Shown here piece after piece: positions 26,701 to 35,904 of a DNA stretch of 35,904 nucleotides. A program made the position numbers and the translations under genes. Origin of the DNA: Smittium culicis (Eukaryota > Kickxellomycota > Harpellomycetes > Harpellales > Legeriomycetaceae); the NCBI GenBank assembly GCA_001970855.1, contig LSSN01000024.1:8465-44368 (forward strand), given 5' to 3'. Every line of letters starts with the position of its first letter. The first letter of the stretch is position 1. The notes under the pieces are model-generated. The model worked only from the letters and a program-made list of their open reading frames with translations. It was not told the DNA's origin and did not search any database.

Positions 26701-27354
26701 TATGCTGTAAATCTATGAACCAGCACCTGCGCTGTTATAAAATATAAAGATTGCTGCGTGTTCTTGGCTTTGAATAGATGACTAAATTCGTAAAACGATT
26801 ATATAATCGTGCGTATGGTTAGGTATAATCGAAAGCGGGGTACAAATGAATGATAATAGATTCTAAAGGAAAGAGTATAATCTTGTTATCACTACTCACA
26901 AAGGATGATATACTTTCTTTCTCAATAGATAAATTTTAGCCTGTGTATATACAGCTAGCCTAATGTGCTATCCAATAAGGCGTAAATTTTTATACTTTAG
27001 ATATTATTGTTTTAAAAAAGGATAGTAATTCGCCAGGTACTTATTTCCCAAAGAGTTATGGCACCAATAGATCATATATACATCTAAAGTTAACTTAGAT
27101 TTTTGTCCAATAATTGAAATTTATTAAATATTGAAAATTATTCTATCTACTGATTTGCTGAATTTATACCTTGACTTAGAATATGCGTTATGATTAGTTA
27201 ATTATAAAGTACTAATATAACACTTTACATTTTTAAAGCTAATTTTGTTAAGATTATGAACTAATGTTTTCAAAGGGTGAAAATACTCTAACCAAGCGCC
27301 AAGAGGATTTAAAACAGTATTATATATCCCATATTACTTTGATTAATTTTAATA
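26701..27354. other. DOP1 5' flank
   Basis: Upstream of DOP1. Reading towards the gene, an AT block TATATTTTATAA lies about 40 bp before the start codon and could be a core promoter. A perfect 16-bp palindrome (26795-26810) lies about 95 bp upstream. There is no other gene or repeat I can support before the pseudogene at 27355. Confidence 0.45.
26795..26810. promoter_or_regulatory. Perfect 16-bp palindrome upstream of DOP1
   Basis: ACGATTATATAATCGT is self-complementary over all 16 bases. Its CG-containing outer arms are unlike the surrounding AT-rich DNA. Its position, 95 bp before the DOP1 start, suits a binding site for a dimeric regulator, but no factor is assigned and chance is possible. 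Confidence 0.3.
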
Positions 27355-27652
27355 TGTGGTTTTATTGAAATAAGACAATACTAGAAGCTATGCAGTAAAT
27401 TAAACCAGGAAATTGTAAAATAGGCAAAATTTATTTAAAACTACTACACTAACAATAATAAACTCCTCTTACAGTCTACCGGCTGACTTCCTAAAAGTAG
27501 TTGGGGTCTATCTGCCACCCAAAAATTATCATTAGACATTGATGCAAGTAGTCTGGATGACTGAAGTTGTAATAAACCATATAACTAAGCTCATTCTAAC
27601 AGAAATGAACTGGTGGTATATCATTGAGCTCGTAAACAGAGCTTACATCTAA
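27355..27652 (+). pseudogene. Decayed 3' end of an unidentified spliced gene (copy A)
   Basis: Homologous to 33435-33731 on the opposite strand. A probable last intron (27395-27474, 80 nt, GTAAAT...CAG) precedes a last exon (27475-27652) that reads LPADFLKVVGVYLPPKNYH, one in-frame TAG, then TEVVINHITKLILTEMNWWY through IIELVNRAYI and TAA. The upstream exon part (27355-27394) is interrupted by a stop. Over the last 54 bases the two copies differ at four sites, three of them synonymous in this frame, so the segment was once coding. I do not recognise the family. The in-frame stops and lack of an upstream body make this a dead fragment. Confidence 0.6.
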
Positions 27653-28056
27653 CAGGACTATTAAATGATAGGATACTACCCAAATGCGGAAATGAACAAC
27701 CTATACCTCCTATAATAAGTTTCTAAACTTCCAAATCCCAATTTAAAATGATATTTTCAGGTAGTATTATGGTTGTAGACTTTGTATAATAAGCTATATG
27801 AAAACTTTTAACATTAGCTTCAGTAAAATACCATATATTAGAAAGAAGTTTTAATAATAACTTAGAACTTTTCTATCGGCATAATTTTTATTGTTTCATA
27901 TTTTGATGTCTTTCATTTATTTAAAAAAATCGTAAATACTTGAACACCTAGAATTATAATCTTCTCTGAAGGATATCACGAAGTACGTGCTTTAGTGAAA
28001 TTCAGAATTCACATTAGTCAACATATAAAAAAAAATGAGACTTGTATATTTTTTGT

Positions 28057-28128
28057 AACCTCAAGATACATTTATCGTACCAATAAAATTCCGTGATTAA
28101 AAAAAAAAAAAAAACCTCAAGATACATT
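28057..28128 (+). mobile_element. Tiny 5'-truncated retroposed insert with poly(A) and TSD
   Basis: The 14-16 bp target-site duplication AACCTCAAGATACATT (28057-28072) is repeated at 28113-28128. Between the copies is an insert of about 40 bp: TATCGTACC, an AATAAA polyadenylation signal at 28082-28087, then 11 nt later a run of about 16 A (28099-28114, the last two shared with the duplication). Poly(A) signal, poly(A) tail and flanking duplication in this order are the signature of LINE-mediated reverse transcription of an mRNA 3' end, heavily truncated. The first duplication follows TTTTGT, compatible with an L1-type TTTT/A nick. The source transcript is unknown. Confidence 0.7.
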
Positions 28129-29831
28129 AAACAAAATGCATTTTAAACACTAAAAAATAAATGCGAACTGACAAAAATCGATGAAATAGGGAATATTTCT
28201 TCATTTCAGGATATCTTTGACCATTATTAAAGCTAACTGAGACTCAGAGAGTGTTAGTCTTTCCTGTTTCAATCAGCATGAATAACGCTAAAATAAATAG
28301 AGTATATCATCATTTGATGAAAAGTAAATTTAATTTTTCGCAAAAATATTTTATCTGTATATATCTTTCATAAGATGAGTTTTTAAATAAAATTATAGCG
28401 AATGAAACTACGCAAAATAAAATTTTCAGTTTCGATTTTTAAAGTAATAGCTCTTAGAACTTATAATGGTCGCTTTAAAATATTGGAAATATGCCTCGAT
28501 GTTTTATAAACTGAGTTTCAATATATAAGCATATTTCTTTTCGAAAACCAAAGCCTAATTTTGGCATCGCTTATTAAATTATGTAAAAATTACAAAAAAT
28601 GGCATTAATACTAACTAAATATTATTAAATAAAAAAACAATAAACTGAAATATCTGAAATAAAATTACATGATTATGATTATATTTTAACTTGTTTGGTT
28701 TTATCGCAGTAATTTTAAGACAACGCACATACGTTTTAGTTTTTACCAAACCGGAACATGTTATTTTTGTTTATTTTTCTTTAAAAAAAAAAGCATATAT
28801 TTATAGGATAAGATTAAATAACAAGTGAATTTTCTCCTTAAAGATAGAATCTGTATTTTAGTCTATATCCTTTTATTTATTTTAGTTATATTTTCAGGAT
28901 ATATCAAGTTGAGCTAGAAACTAATGAAAAAATTACTGGTGTTTTATAGATATTTTTTACAAATAATCATTTACTAAATCACGCAAATTCCATAAAAAAA
29001 TTCATGCAATTATGTGTCTACATTGAAATTATATTTTATAATCTGGTTTTTTCTTTAATAACTAACGCAATTTTTCAGTTATTTCAGCTAATAATTTCTA
29101 TACCAGTTGATAATTTCGCACTTTGTAAAAAGTCTGCTATGGCAAAATCTAATCAAATTTTTGATTTTTGTATTAAACTTCTATTAAACCCCCTTATAAT
29201 TTTATAACAAAACTTTTTATAGTTTCTTTTATAACATAACTTGCTAGTTTTTACATTGGCTTTATATAATTATTTTATTAAATACATAAGAATTTCATTG
29301 AATATAATTTACCTCAAATATCTAAAAGAAATTTTATTATTAAAAAAATTATTAAAAACTTTCTAGTTAAATTTGAAAAGATCCAGCTTAATTATGTAAT
29401 AATATTGTTTTATTTTAGACATGGCAATTACTCTCCAGCTAACCGTCTCCATAAGCCAAATATATGCACTTTTCCTTGCTATTTACACTTTTATGTGTAC
29501 ATAATTCCTAGATGACTCTTATACCTAATGGAATACCAACAGAATTAGATAAAAAAATAGGAGCTAAAAGAATTAATATTTTATGATACATTCTATAAGA
29601 AGTCGCAGGATTTTTATAGAATGATTTTTGTTTTTTTAATTCCAAAGTAAAGCTCTTTTTGCAAAACCGTACTAAGATAATATTTTTAAAAATTTCTATC
29701 TGGTTAAAAATTTTCTTTGCGTATTAAAATAAAATTAATAACAGGATATTGATTCATTATAATTACACTGTTGGGAAATCTTTTATCAAGGCCACATTTT
29801 ATAATGTGTAAAATCACATGATTTTATTCTT

Positions 29832-29854
29832 AGTTTTTTTTAGTAAAAAAAACT
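29832..29854. repeat. Perfect A/T hairpin
   Basis: AGTTTTTTTT, a 3-base loop AGT, then AAAAAAAACT: a 10-bp perfect inverted repeat in non-coding DNA. It may be simple-sequence drift. Confidence 0.6.
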
Positions 29855-30750
29855 CAAAATAAAAAGAATGTATTGAAAAATTGAAGAGTATTTCCAATTC
29901 GGTTGATAGTAATTATATTTTTAAGGTGTTATGGTAAATAAATTAGTAGTGAAATAAAGTGATCTCTATTATCATAATCTTCCATATACATACTGTTTAT
30001 GAAGCTAACGTATAAATCTAAATTTAAAAGAATGTTTATATTTGGATATATGGTTATTGCTCGTAATGAAAATTAGATGATTTAAAGTTAACCTTACTTT
30101 TAAATTATGCTTAATAAACTCACTGTGAAGAAAAAAAAATTATATTTAACCTTGAAATTTTTTAATATTCGTAAATGATATACTTTCGCATATATTTAAT
30201 TGAATTTTTTTAAAAAAATTTTGGGTTGGCAATATTTCTCGAATGTTTAGAAATTCAATTTAATGGTGAAGTATTGATATGCTTTTTTTGCCGTTTATTA
30301 TCTCGCTGTCGACTGCAGCGCCTAAAGTAATCAAGAATTTATTAAGCTATTACAAATTAAATCATGATTATCCGTTTTCAACAAGTTTCGGTAAAAATAA
30401 GACGCTTAAATTCGAATGGAGGATTGAGTGGCCACTATCTTAGCCCTGTGTAAATTTAAATTTCCAAATCTAAAGTCCTGATAAATTTACATAATTTCTT
30501 GCTAACTTTAAGTTTAAAGGTCCTTAGCTGTTATTAAAATAACGCGCATAAATGTCTTTTTTTGTGACCTTACTTTAAAACTGAGCCAAAAGTAAGAAAA
30601 AAAAATTAATGGAAATGCTTTTTTTGGACATCATCGCCCAATGGTTGGATAAATAAGCATATTTATAAATTAAAAACAATCAAGTTCGAAACAATGAAAA
30701 TTAAGAAAAGAGAGGGGTAAGAGTTAACCGAGATAATTGTCTCATGAACA

Positions 30751-30758
30751 TATATAAG
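30751..30758 (+). promoter_or_regulatory. TATA box of the SGNH hydrolase gene
   Basis: TATATAAG lies about 70 bp before the start codon. It is followed by a C/A-rich, G-poor leader ending ATTCACCAACA-ATG, which looks like a fungal 5' UTR. An AGGGG word just upstream (about 30713-30717) resembles a yeast stress-response element, without further support. Confidence 0.5.
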
Positions 30759-30828
30759 TGTTAATTGTCCCTTATCCCTAAACGCATAAACTAAATATAC
30801 TTACCATCAACACAGCTATTCACCAACA

Positions 30829-32031
30829 ATGTTCACTAATACTAGAGCCAGCTATCTAGCGTCCCTATTTTTATCTTCTCTTGCGTTATCCGCAAACGCA
30901 AGCAAATTAGTGGTATTTGGAAATTCCCTTTCTGATGTCTGGAATAAAATCAACTTTGTAGACTCTCACTTTGCCGTACCCTACTTCTTTGGACGCTACG
31001 CTTCAGGCCCCGTATGGAACGAGTATTTAACGCACTTCAATAACTACACCTTAATTAATTATGCTGTCGGCGGAGCACTATCAAACAACACCTTTATTAA
31101 CGATATTGTTGGTACTAATATCACCCTACCAAGTGCCATGGACCAGATCAGCATGTTCCAGGACGTCTTCTCCCCTTTATACACTAACAAAACCGATTTG
31201 AAATCTGATATTGCTGTTGTTGAAATCGGCGGAAATGATATTTTTTATAGCTCAGCTCTAGTATTAAATAATACTGTAAATCCAGAAACTTTTGCAAAAA
31301 ATATGGTAGATAACATAATGTCCTCTGCCAACAAACTAGTCGACTTTGGCTATGTCAACATAATTGTTGCTCAGATACCTAATTTAGCTACAAGTCCATT
31401 TTCAAAAAGCTTAACAGTACAGCAAAGAGATTTTCTTTCGGCTTTAGTAGTTTATGCGAATAAATTGATTGCCGAAAAGGTAGCTTCATTAGACACCACT
31501 CTTCAAAATAGCTCTGGATGGGCAAAAGTTCTTGAATTATTTGACCTCTTCCAACTCATTGTTGATGAATCTGATATCACTAAAGCTCTTAACATCACTG
31601 TACTAGATAAAGAGTGCTATGTAACTAACGAAGCTGAAGACAAACTTCTTTCATCCTGCGATAACCCCGATAATCATTTATACATTGACCTTTATCACCC
31701 AGAAACTCGCCCTCACTCGTTAATTGGTGCTTTGGCTTCTGAAATGTTGGGCAACTCCTCATTTTCTTTAAACAAAGAATCTACTCTTTACTTAATATCA
31801 AAATACAATATCTCTGATTTTGGCTACTCTAAAAACGCTCTCTTCACTTCTACCTCAAACTCAACTGGTTTCTTAAATATAAAAGAATTTAACATTACCT
31901 CATCAAAAAGCAATGCAAAATCCATTGCTTCTGGAACTAACCCAAGCTCCAAAATATCTGGTAGCTCGATGAAATTAAAACCTGTCACATTTGGATTGGT
32001 TGCTTTTGTATTTTCACTCGTTCTATTATAA
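30829..32031 (+). CDS. Secreted, probably GPI-anchored SGNH/GDSL-family esterase
   Basis: One intronless frame of 400 aa. Residues 1-24 are a signal peptide (cleavage likely after SANA). SGNH blocks are in order: block I VFGNSLSD (29-36, nucleophile Ser33, with GNSLSD for the usual GDSxSD), block II NYAVGGA (Gly81/Gly82, oxyanion hole), block III EIGGNDIF (Asn136, Asp137) and block V DLYHPETRPH (Asp287, His290). All catalytic residues are present, so an active lipase/esterase of the thermolabile-hemolysin or acylhydrolase type is expected; the substrate is unknown. About nine N-glycosylation sequons are seen. The C-terminus has a Ser-rich stretch (359-380), small residues GSS and a hydrophobic tail VTFGLVAFVFSLVLL, the layout of a GPI-attachment signal, so the enzyme probably sits on the plasma membrane or wall. 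Codons are richer in C than in DOP1, hinting at high expression or a different origin. The neighbours are non-coding. Confidence 0.9.
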   Translation: MFTNTRASYLASLFLSSLALSANASKLVVFGNSLSDVWNKINFVDSHFAVPYFFGRYASGPVWNEYLTHFNNYTLINYAVGGALSNNTFINDIVGTNITLPSAMDQISMFQDVFSPLYTNKTDLKSDIAVVEIGGNDIFYSSALVLNNTVNPETFAKNMVDNIMSSANKLVDFGYVNIIVAQIPNLATSPFSKSLTVQQRDFLSALVVYANKLIAEKVASLDTTLQNSSGWAKVLELFDLFQLIVDESDITKALNITVLDKECYVTNEAEDKLLSSCDNPDNHLYIDLYHPETRPHSLIGALASEMLGNSSFSLNKESTLYLISKYNISDFGYSKNALFTSTSNSTGFLNIKEFNITSSKSNAKSIASGTNPSSKISGSSMKLKPVTFGLVAFVFSLVLL

Positions 32032-33434
32032 TCACCTTTATATATTTTAAAATTGGCTAACTATATAATATAATTTACCCTTTTCTTTTAGATAAACTAA
32101 TCTCTTTTACTATTTTAATTGTTATCCGACTAAAACGTATTATTTACTTCATAATAAGTTTAAGGCCCTTTCATATCTTGAATTATAATTTGGATTTTTG
32201 ACTCTTAGCTGAGCTCGCCGCTTAGCCTATATTTTTATAGATTTGATTAAATAAGCCAGTCACTTATAAAAGTGAAATTTTAACCAAAAAAAATTATATC
32301 TTGTAATTTAAATTTTTTATAATACTAAATTAAATTTACACATAACATATCAGCATTCGCATTGGAAAAATTACATATTTATGGATGTATTGCGTTTCTG
32401 CTCTTTCTATTTCAGCGATTTCAAAACTTTAATTTTTTTGAACTGCACTTTGCTCAACCGTTAAATACGACTCTAGTCATCCAAATACGCTTGGCCATAT
32501 TTCAGTTGTTCAAAAATAATATATTTGAAAATAAATTATTCATTTCTTTTCTTTTCTCTTGTACTTCGTCGGTAGTCTAACTGTTGGATAAATTACAAGT
32601 AATTATAGCAATTTTTTTTCCCCCCTGAGAAATGATCAGACAAAAAATCTAATAATTACAAAATATAATTTTTAATTCGAACAATGTTTTCTAATACCTG
32701 GTTAATAATAAAAATGTTTATGCCTAACGCTTAATGTTCTTATATAAGATAAGACTATATCCGACTAATTTCGCCGACAATGGCAAGTAAACTATGAATC
32801 GACTTGGAAACTTCAATCTAGAAAAATAGCAAACTAAATCGACAAAAATTGTATCCCTATTGCATCGAGGCAATTGAATGATATGAATAGATTTTTACCT
32901 AAACAAGCAATGTTTTTACATATGTGATTTGTTGAAAAATTCATATCAATAATAAAATACCGTAACAATTAAGACCTATTCTATACATAATCTTTAATTT
33001 TATCATTGAAATTCTTCTCCATAGTCTAGCTATACTACACTTTAATATTTTAAATGCTATTATGAATACAGTACCTACTAAGTAAGTTTTTGAATGTAAA
33101 AATTAGATTTATGTAAACGCCATTATAGAGAGAACTGATGTATGATGTTCTTATAGATGTTTAGGCTTTATGATCCATGAAGTTACAGTACATAAAACTC
33201 TGCACTCCTTGAAAATCGATAAATATTTTTGCAAATAAATATATAGTAAAAAACTGTATACTTTTTAATTTAAACCAATAGCATTAGTAACTCAAACACT
33301 CTTTTTTTTGGCATCAAGCTGAAAAAAAAAAAAGAGCTCCCTTTGTTCAGAGTCTGAAAAATAATAATAAAATACAAGTTTGATTATAAAAAAGTTAAAA
33401 AGTTTGGGTAGTACTCTATTATTTAATATTCACG
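32032..33434. other. AT-rich downstream flank of the SGNH hydrolase
   Basis: This contains the 3' UTR of the upstream gene and AT-rich DNA. The open stretch at 32362-32580 has no domain and is not called. C6 after T8 near 32611-32625 and an A12 run near 33321 are simple-sequence tracts. No RNA gene is recognised. Confidence 0.5.
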
Positions 33435-33731
33435 TTAGAAGTAGGCTCTGTTTACGAGTTCAATGATATACCACCAATTCATTTCTGTTTGAATTAGCTT
33501 AAATACATGGTTGATTACAATTTCATTTTCTAGACCACTTGAACCAATGTCTAATGACGTTTTTTTGATGATGGATAGACCCCAACTACTTTTAGAAAGT
33601 CAGCCAGTAGACTGGAAGAAGATTTTTTATATAAAAGTATAAATTTTTTTATCCCTTTTGCCAACTTTACCATTTCTTGGCTTACTTTGCAGGATAATAT
33701 CTATTATTTTTAACATACCAATAAAAACCCT
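33435..33731 (-). pseudogene. Decayed 3' end of an unidentified spliced gene (copy B)
   Basis: Inverted homologue of 27355-27652. A probable intron (33612-33685, 74 nt, GTAAGC...CAG) precedes a last exon (33611-33435). The exon reads LLADFLKVVGVYPSSKKRH, TAG at the same place as in copy A, a second TAG and one frameshift, then EIVINHVFKLIQTEMNWWYI through IELVNRAYF and TAA. The upstream exon segment (HKGFYWYVKNNRYYPAN) stays open to its donor. Similarity extends through the intron (for example GTAAAnnnGGCAAAA), so this is a genomic, not retroposed, duplicate. The copies lie about 3 kb upstream and 1.5 kb downstream of the SGNH gene in opposite orientation. The family is not recognised. Confidence 0.6.
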
Positions 33732-35904
33732 TGTGTGAAAGCAAAAAACGAAAATAAATCTTCGATTGAAAAGATTGATATTTACATTTGCTTTAAACTT
33801 TTACTTTACGGTATTTAATCTAAAAACAATATTTTTAGCTCTATTTGCTATATAGATGTTAAAGAAAAAAATTATTCTTTATAAAGACGTTTTCGCGTTT
33901 ATATAATAGTCAAACAACAAAGAAAAAAGCAACAAGAATTGATAAACTTATAAAATAACTGTATTTTTTATAACTCGTTACTATTACGATAAAGATATTA
34001 AAATTTGCAACTTTATATAATGCGATTAAGAAATTTTTTGTTGAAGTATTAAATTTTAATAAAGTTGTCAAAAAATTATTATCTATTTGATTTGGTTTAA
34101 GCAAAGACACAATAATATTCTTCGATATCTATATTTAGATATAATTTATGTATAAGATAAAGATTGATTAAAATAAAACATATTTTATTTTTTACTTTGA
34201 AAAAAATACATATAGACTGTTGATAATCCATGGTCTAAATCTATATTAATTACGATTATAAATATTAGAAAATTTAAATTATATGAAATGAAAAAGATAA
34301 TAAATTTATGCAATAAAAATATACTAGTACTTCTGATCTACAAGTACAGATATTAAACTAATTACTTTACAGAAATAAATACAAATCAAATTCCCTTTAA
34401 TTATAAATCTTAAAAACTCTTGGTTTTATTAATTAGGTTAAGCAGCAGAAAATTTTTGTCATTGAATAAATTGATTTTTTTCCATAAATTAAATATTATT
34501 TTTCGATGTATAGCTATTTAATATAAGTTCAACCATTTCGCTAAGATCAAAAAACTAAAGCTAAAACTAAAAAATCAAGTATAAAAAAATTGCAGAAATT
34601 ATAATGTTAAGTTAGTAATAACATAAAATAAGATTACTTAAAATAGATATGATAAACATAAGTGTGCAGCCTTAAATATATGCTGTCAATCGAGCTCCTT
34701 TTTTTTTTACAAAAAATATAAAGCGTTACTGCTCGAATACCTAAAAAATACGCATTTAAAGATCGAAATTTTGAATAAATTTCAAGTTAACACAAACTTA
34801 ACACTTCATTAGGGAGATTTTAAATACTAAAAATAAATTCGTTTACTATGTTTTAGTGTTTTGTCACGGCTAATGAAGTACATTTTATATAATAAACACC
34901 AAATCCTCTAGAATTAGCCGAACCCTTTAGACAAAAGATAAATTTTATTGTACAATGAGAGGTGGTGACTAAGATTTACCATTTTAGATAAACCCCCTCC
35001 TCTCAAAAAAATTAAAAACAATAATATATATCGAAATAAAAAGAGCCAACAAACATTTTTATAATTTAAAACTTGAAATACACATTTTATGTATCCTTGT
35101 CTTTATCATATATCAAAAATTTAAATGGAAACAGCCGAACTGAACTTTATATCTGACCCATAATCGTAAAATATATTTTGATCTTTGTTTAAATCCCTTG
35201 ATTAATTATAAAAATATTCTTCGTGTAGGATAAATATAAATTTGATCCAAATTTAATACCAAATCAGTAAATTCGTTTGAAAAGTATTTAAAGATTCGAT
35301 AATATATCAAATATTTAATATTTTGACTCAAATTTGTGAGAAAATATTTAATCTGGTGATACTGCAGAGTTTTCAGTTAGTTTTGCGTTGATTTCACTAC
35401 TATTCGGTATTCATACATTTGATTCTAGGAAAGTCAGGTCAGAAGTTGTTTTGATGTACTTATTTATGCTATCTATTGATGTCAGTTTTGAAATATCCTT
35501 AATACATAACAATTGTTTAATAACAGCTCGTTTTCTGTTATTTTAATGTGGGGTAAGAATAATTTTTGCGGTAAATTTTCTTTAAAATTCGCATAAAAGC
35601 CAGAGTAGATTAGCTATGTCTTTTACGCCATTTTTTCTCAAGTTGGAACCCCATTATTTGAATTAACAGTTAATTAGCTTAATAATAATGACAAATGCGA
35701 TGGTTAGATTTATCTAAACGAATTGTGTGTTATTACAATCTAGGGAAAAGTTGGGAAATCTGAAAATTGGCGGTATTTTTTGGCGATTAGAGAGGATGCA
35801 TTTATAGGAATTATTTGAACCAGATTTTTTACACTTCAGCTGAATATGTTTCAGTGATATTTTATATGATATTTGGTACGAAATATTCGATTTTATCTAA
35901 TTTG
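33732..35904. other. AT-rich right flank without a supported gene
   Basis: No gene is seen. The minus-strand open stretch 33910-34110 is AT-random. A GC-richer imperfect stem-loop occurs at 34957-35004. The last 600 bases are less extreme in composition, but no open frame is long enough to call. Confidence 0.5.
34957..35004. repeat. Imperfect GC-rich stem-loop
   Basis: GAGAGG-T-GG pairs with CC-T-CCTCTC across one T-T mismatch, with an inner CTAA/TTAG stem (34969-34972 with 34984-34987). It stands out in AT-rich DNA. No known RNA family is recognised. Confidence 0.35.

Larger units (their letters stand above)
27653..30750. other. AT-rich region upstream of the SGNH hydrolase
   Basis: Apart from the retroposed insertion at 28057-28128 and the hairpin at 29832-29854, I see no gene. 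The open stretch at 29004-29207 has no recognisable domain and random AT-type composition. From about 30290 the sequence is more mixed and probably belongs to the promoter of the gene at 30829. Confidence 0.5.

Overview
The window is a gene-poor, very AT-rich stretch of a fungal nuclear genome. A fungus is indicated by short spliceosomal introns (59-142 nt, GT...AG, many with GTATT- or GTAAN- donors), single-copy eukaryotic secretory genes (ERV41/ERGIC2, DOP1/Dopey), a Pol III-transcribed SRP RNA, and a secreted SGNH esterase with a GPI-anchor tail. Seven introns in ERV41, extreme AT bias and asparagine/serine-rich proteins argue against a budding yeast. They would fit an early-diverging fungus of the Harpellales/Kickxellomycotina or Entomophthoromycotina kind. 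That placement is inference; no taxonomic marker is present.

Layout. 1-12399 holds no intact gene. Its left end (842-1803) is a nest of short inverted-repeat elements, including two 199-bp TTAA-flanked MITEs with a possible scrap of piggyBac-like transposase between them. A decayed hAT-like fragment may lie at 9469-9696. At 12400-12963 (+) is a three-exon gene for a small LYR-motif protein. At 14325-14527 is a third, decayed copy of the MITE. At about 14761-15034 (+) is an SRP RNA gene with a TATA box, the helix 8 and helix 6 tetraloop motifs, a closing terminal helix and a T7 terminator. Just downstream, 15309-16902 (+) is ERV41 in eight exons (352 aa). 18702-26700 (-) is DOP1 in three exons (2589 aa), which dominates the window. 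26701-35904 holds one intact gene, an intronless secreted SGNH/GDSL hydrolase (30829-32031, +). It is bracketed at a distance by two inverted, decayed copies of the 3' end of one unidentified spliced gene (27355-27652 + and 33435-33731 -). A tiny retroposed poly(A) insertion with target-site duplication lies at 28057-28128.

Function. SRP RNA (ER targeting), Erv41 (ER-Golgi cargo retrieval) and Dop1 (Golgi/endosome trafficking with Mon2 and the flippase Neo1) all serve the secretory pathway, and the SGNH enzyme is a client of it. I regard the clustering as probably coincidental. No CRISPR, operon or bacterial-type system is present, and I see no tRNA or rRNA gene. Exon coordinates were read by eye from splice consensus, reading-frame continuity and family similarity; no alignment or transcript data were available.
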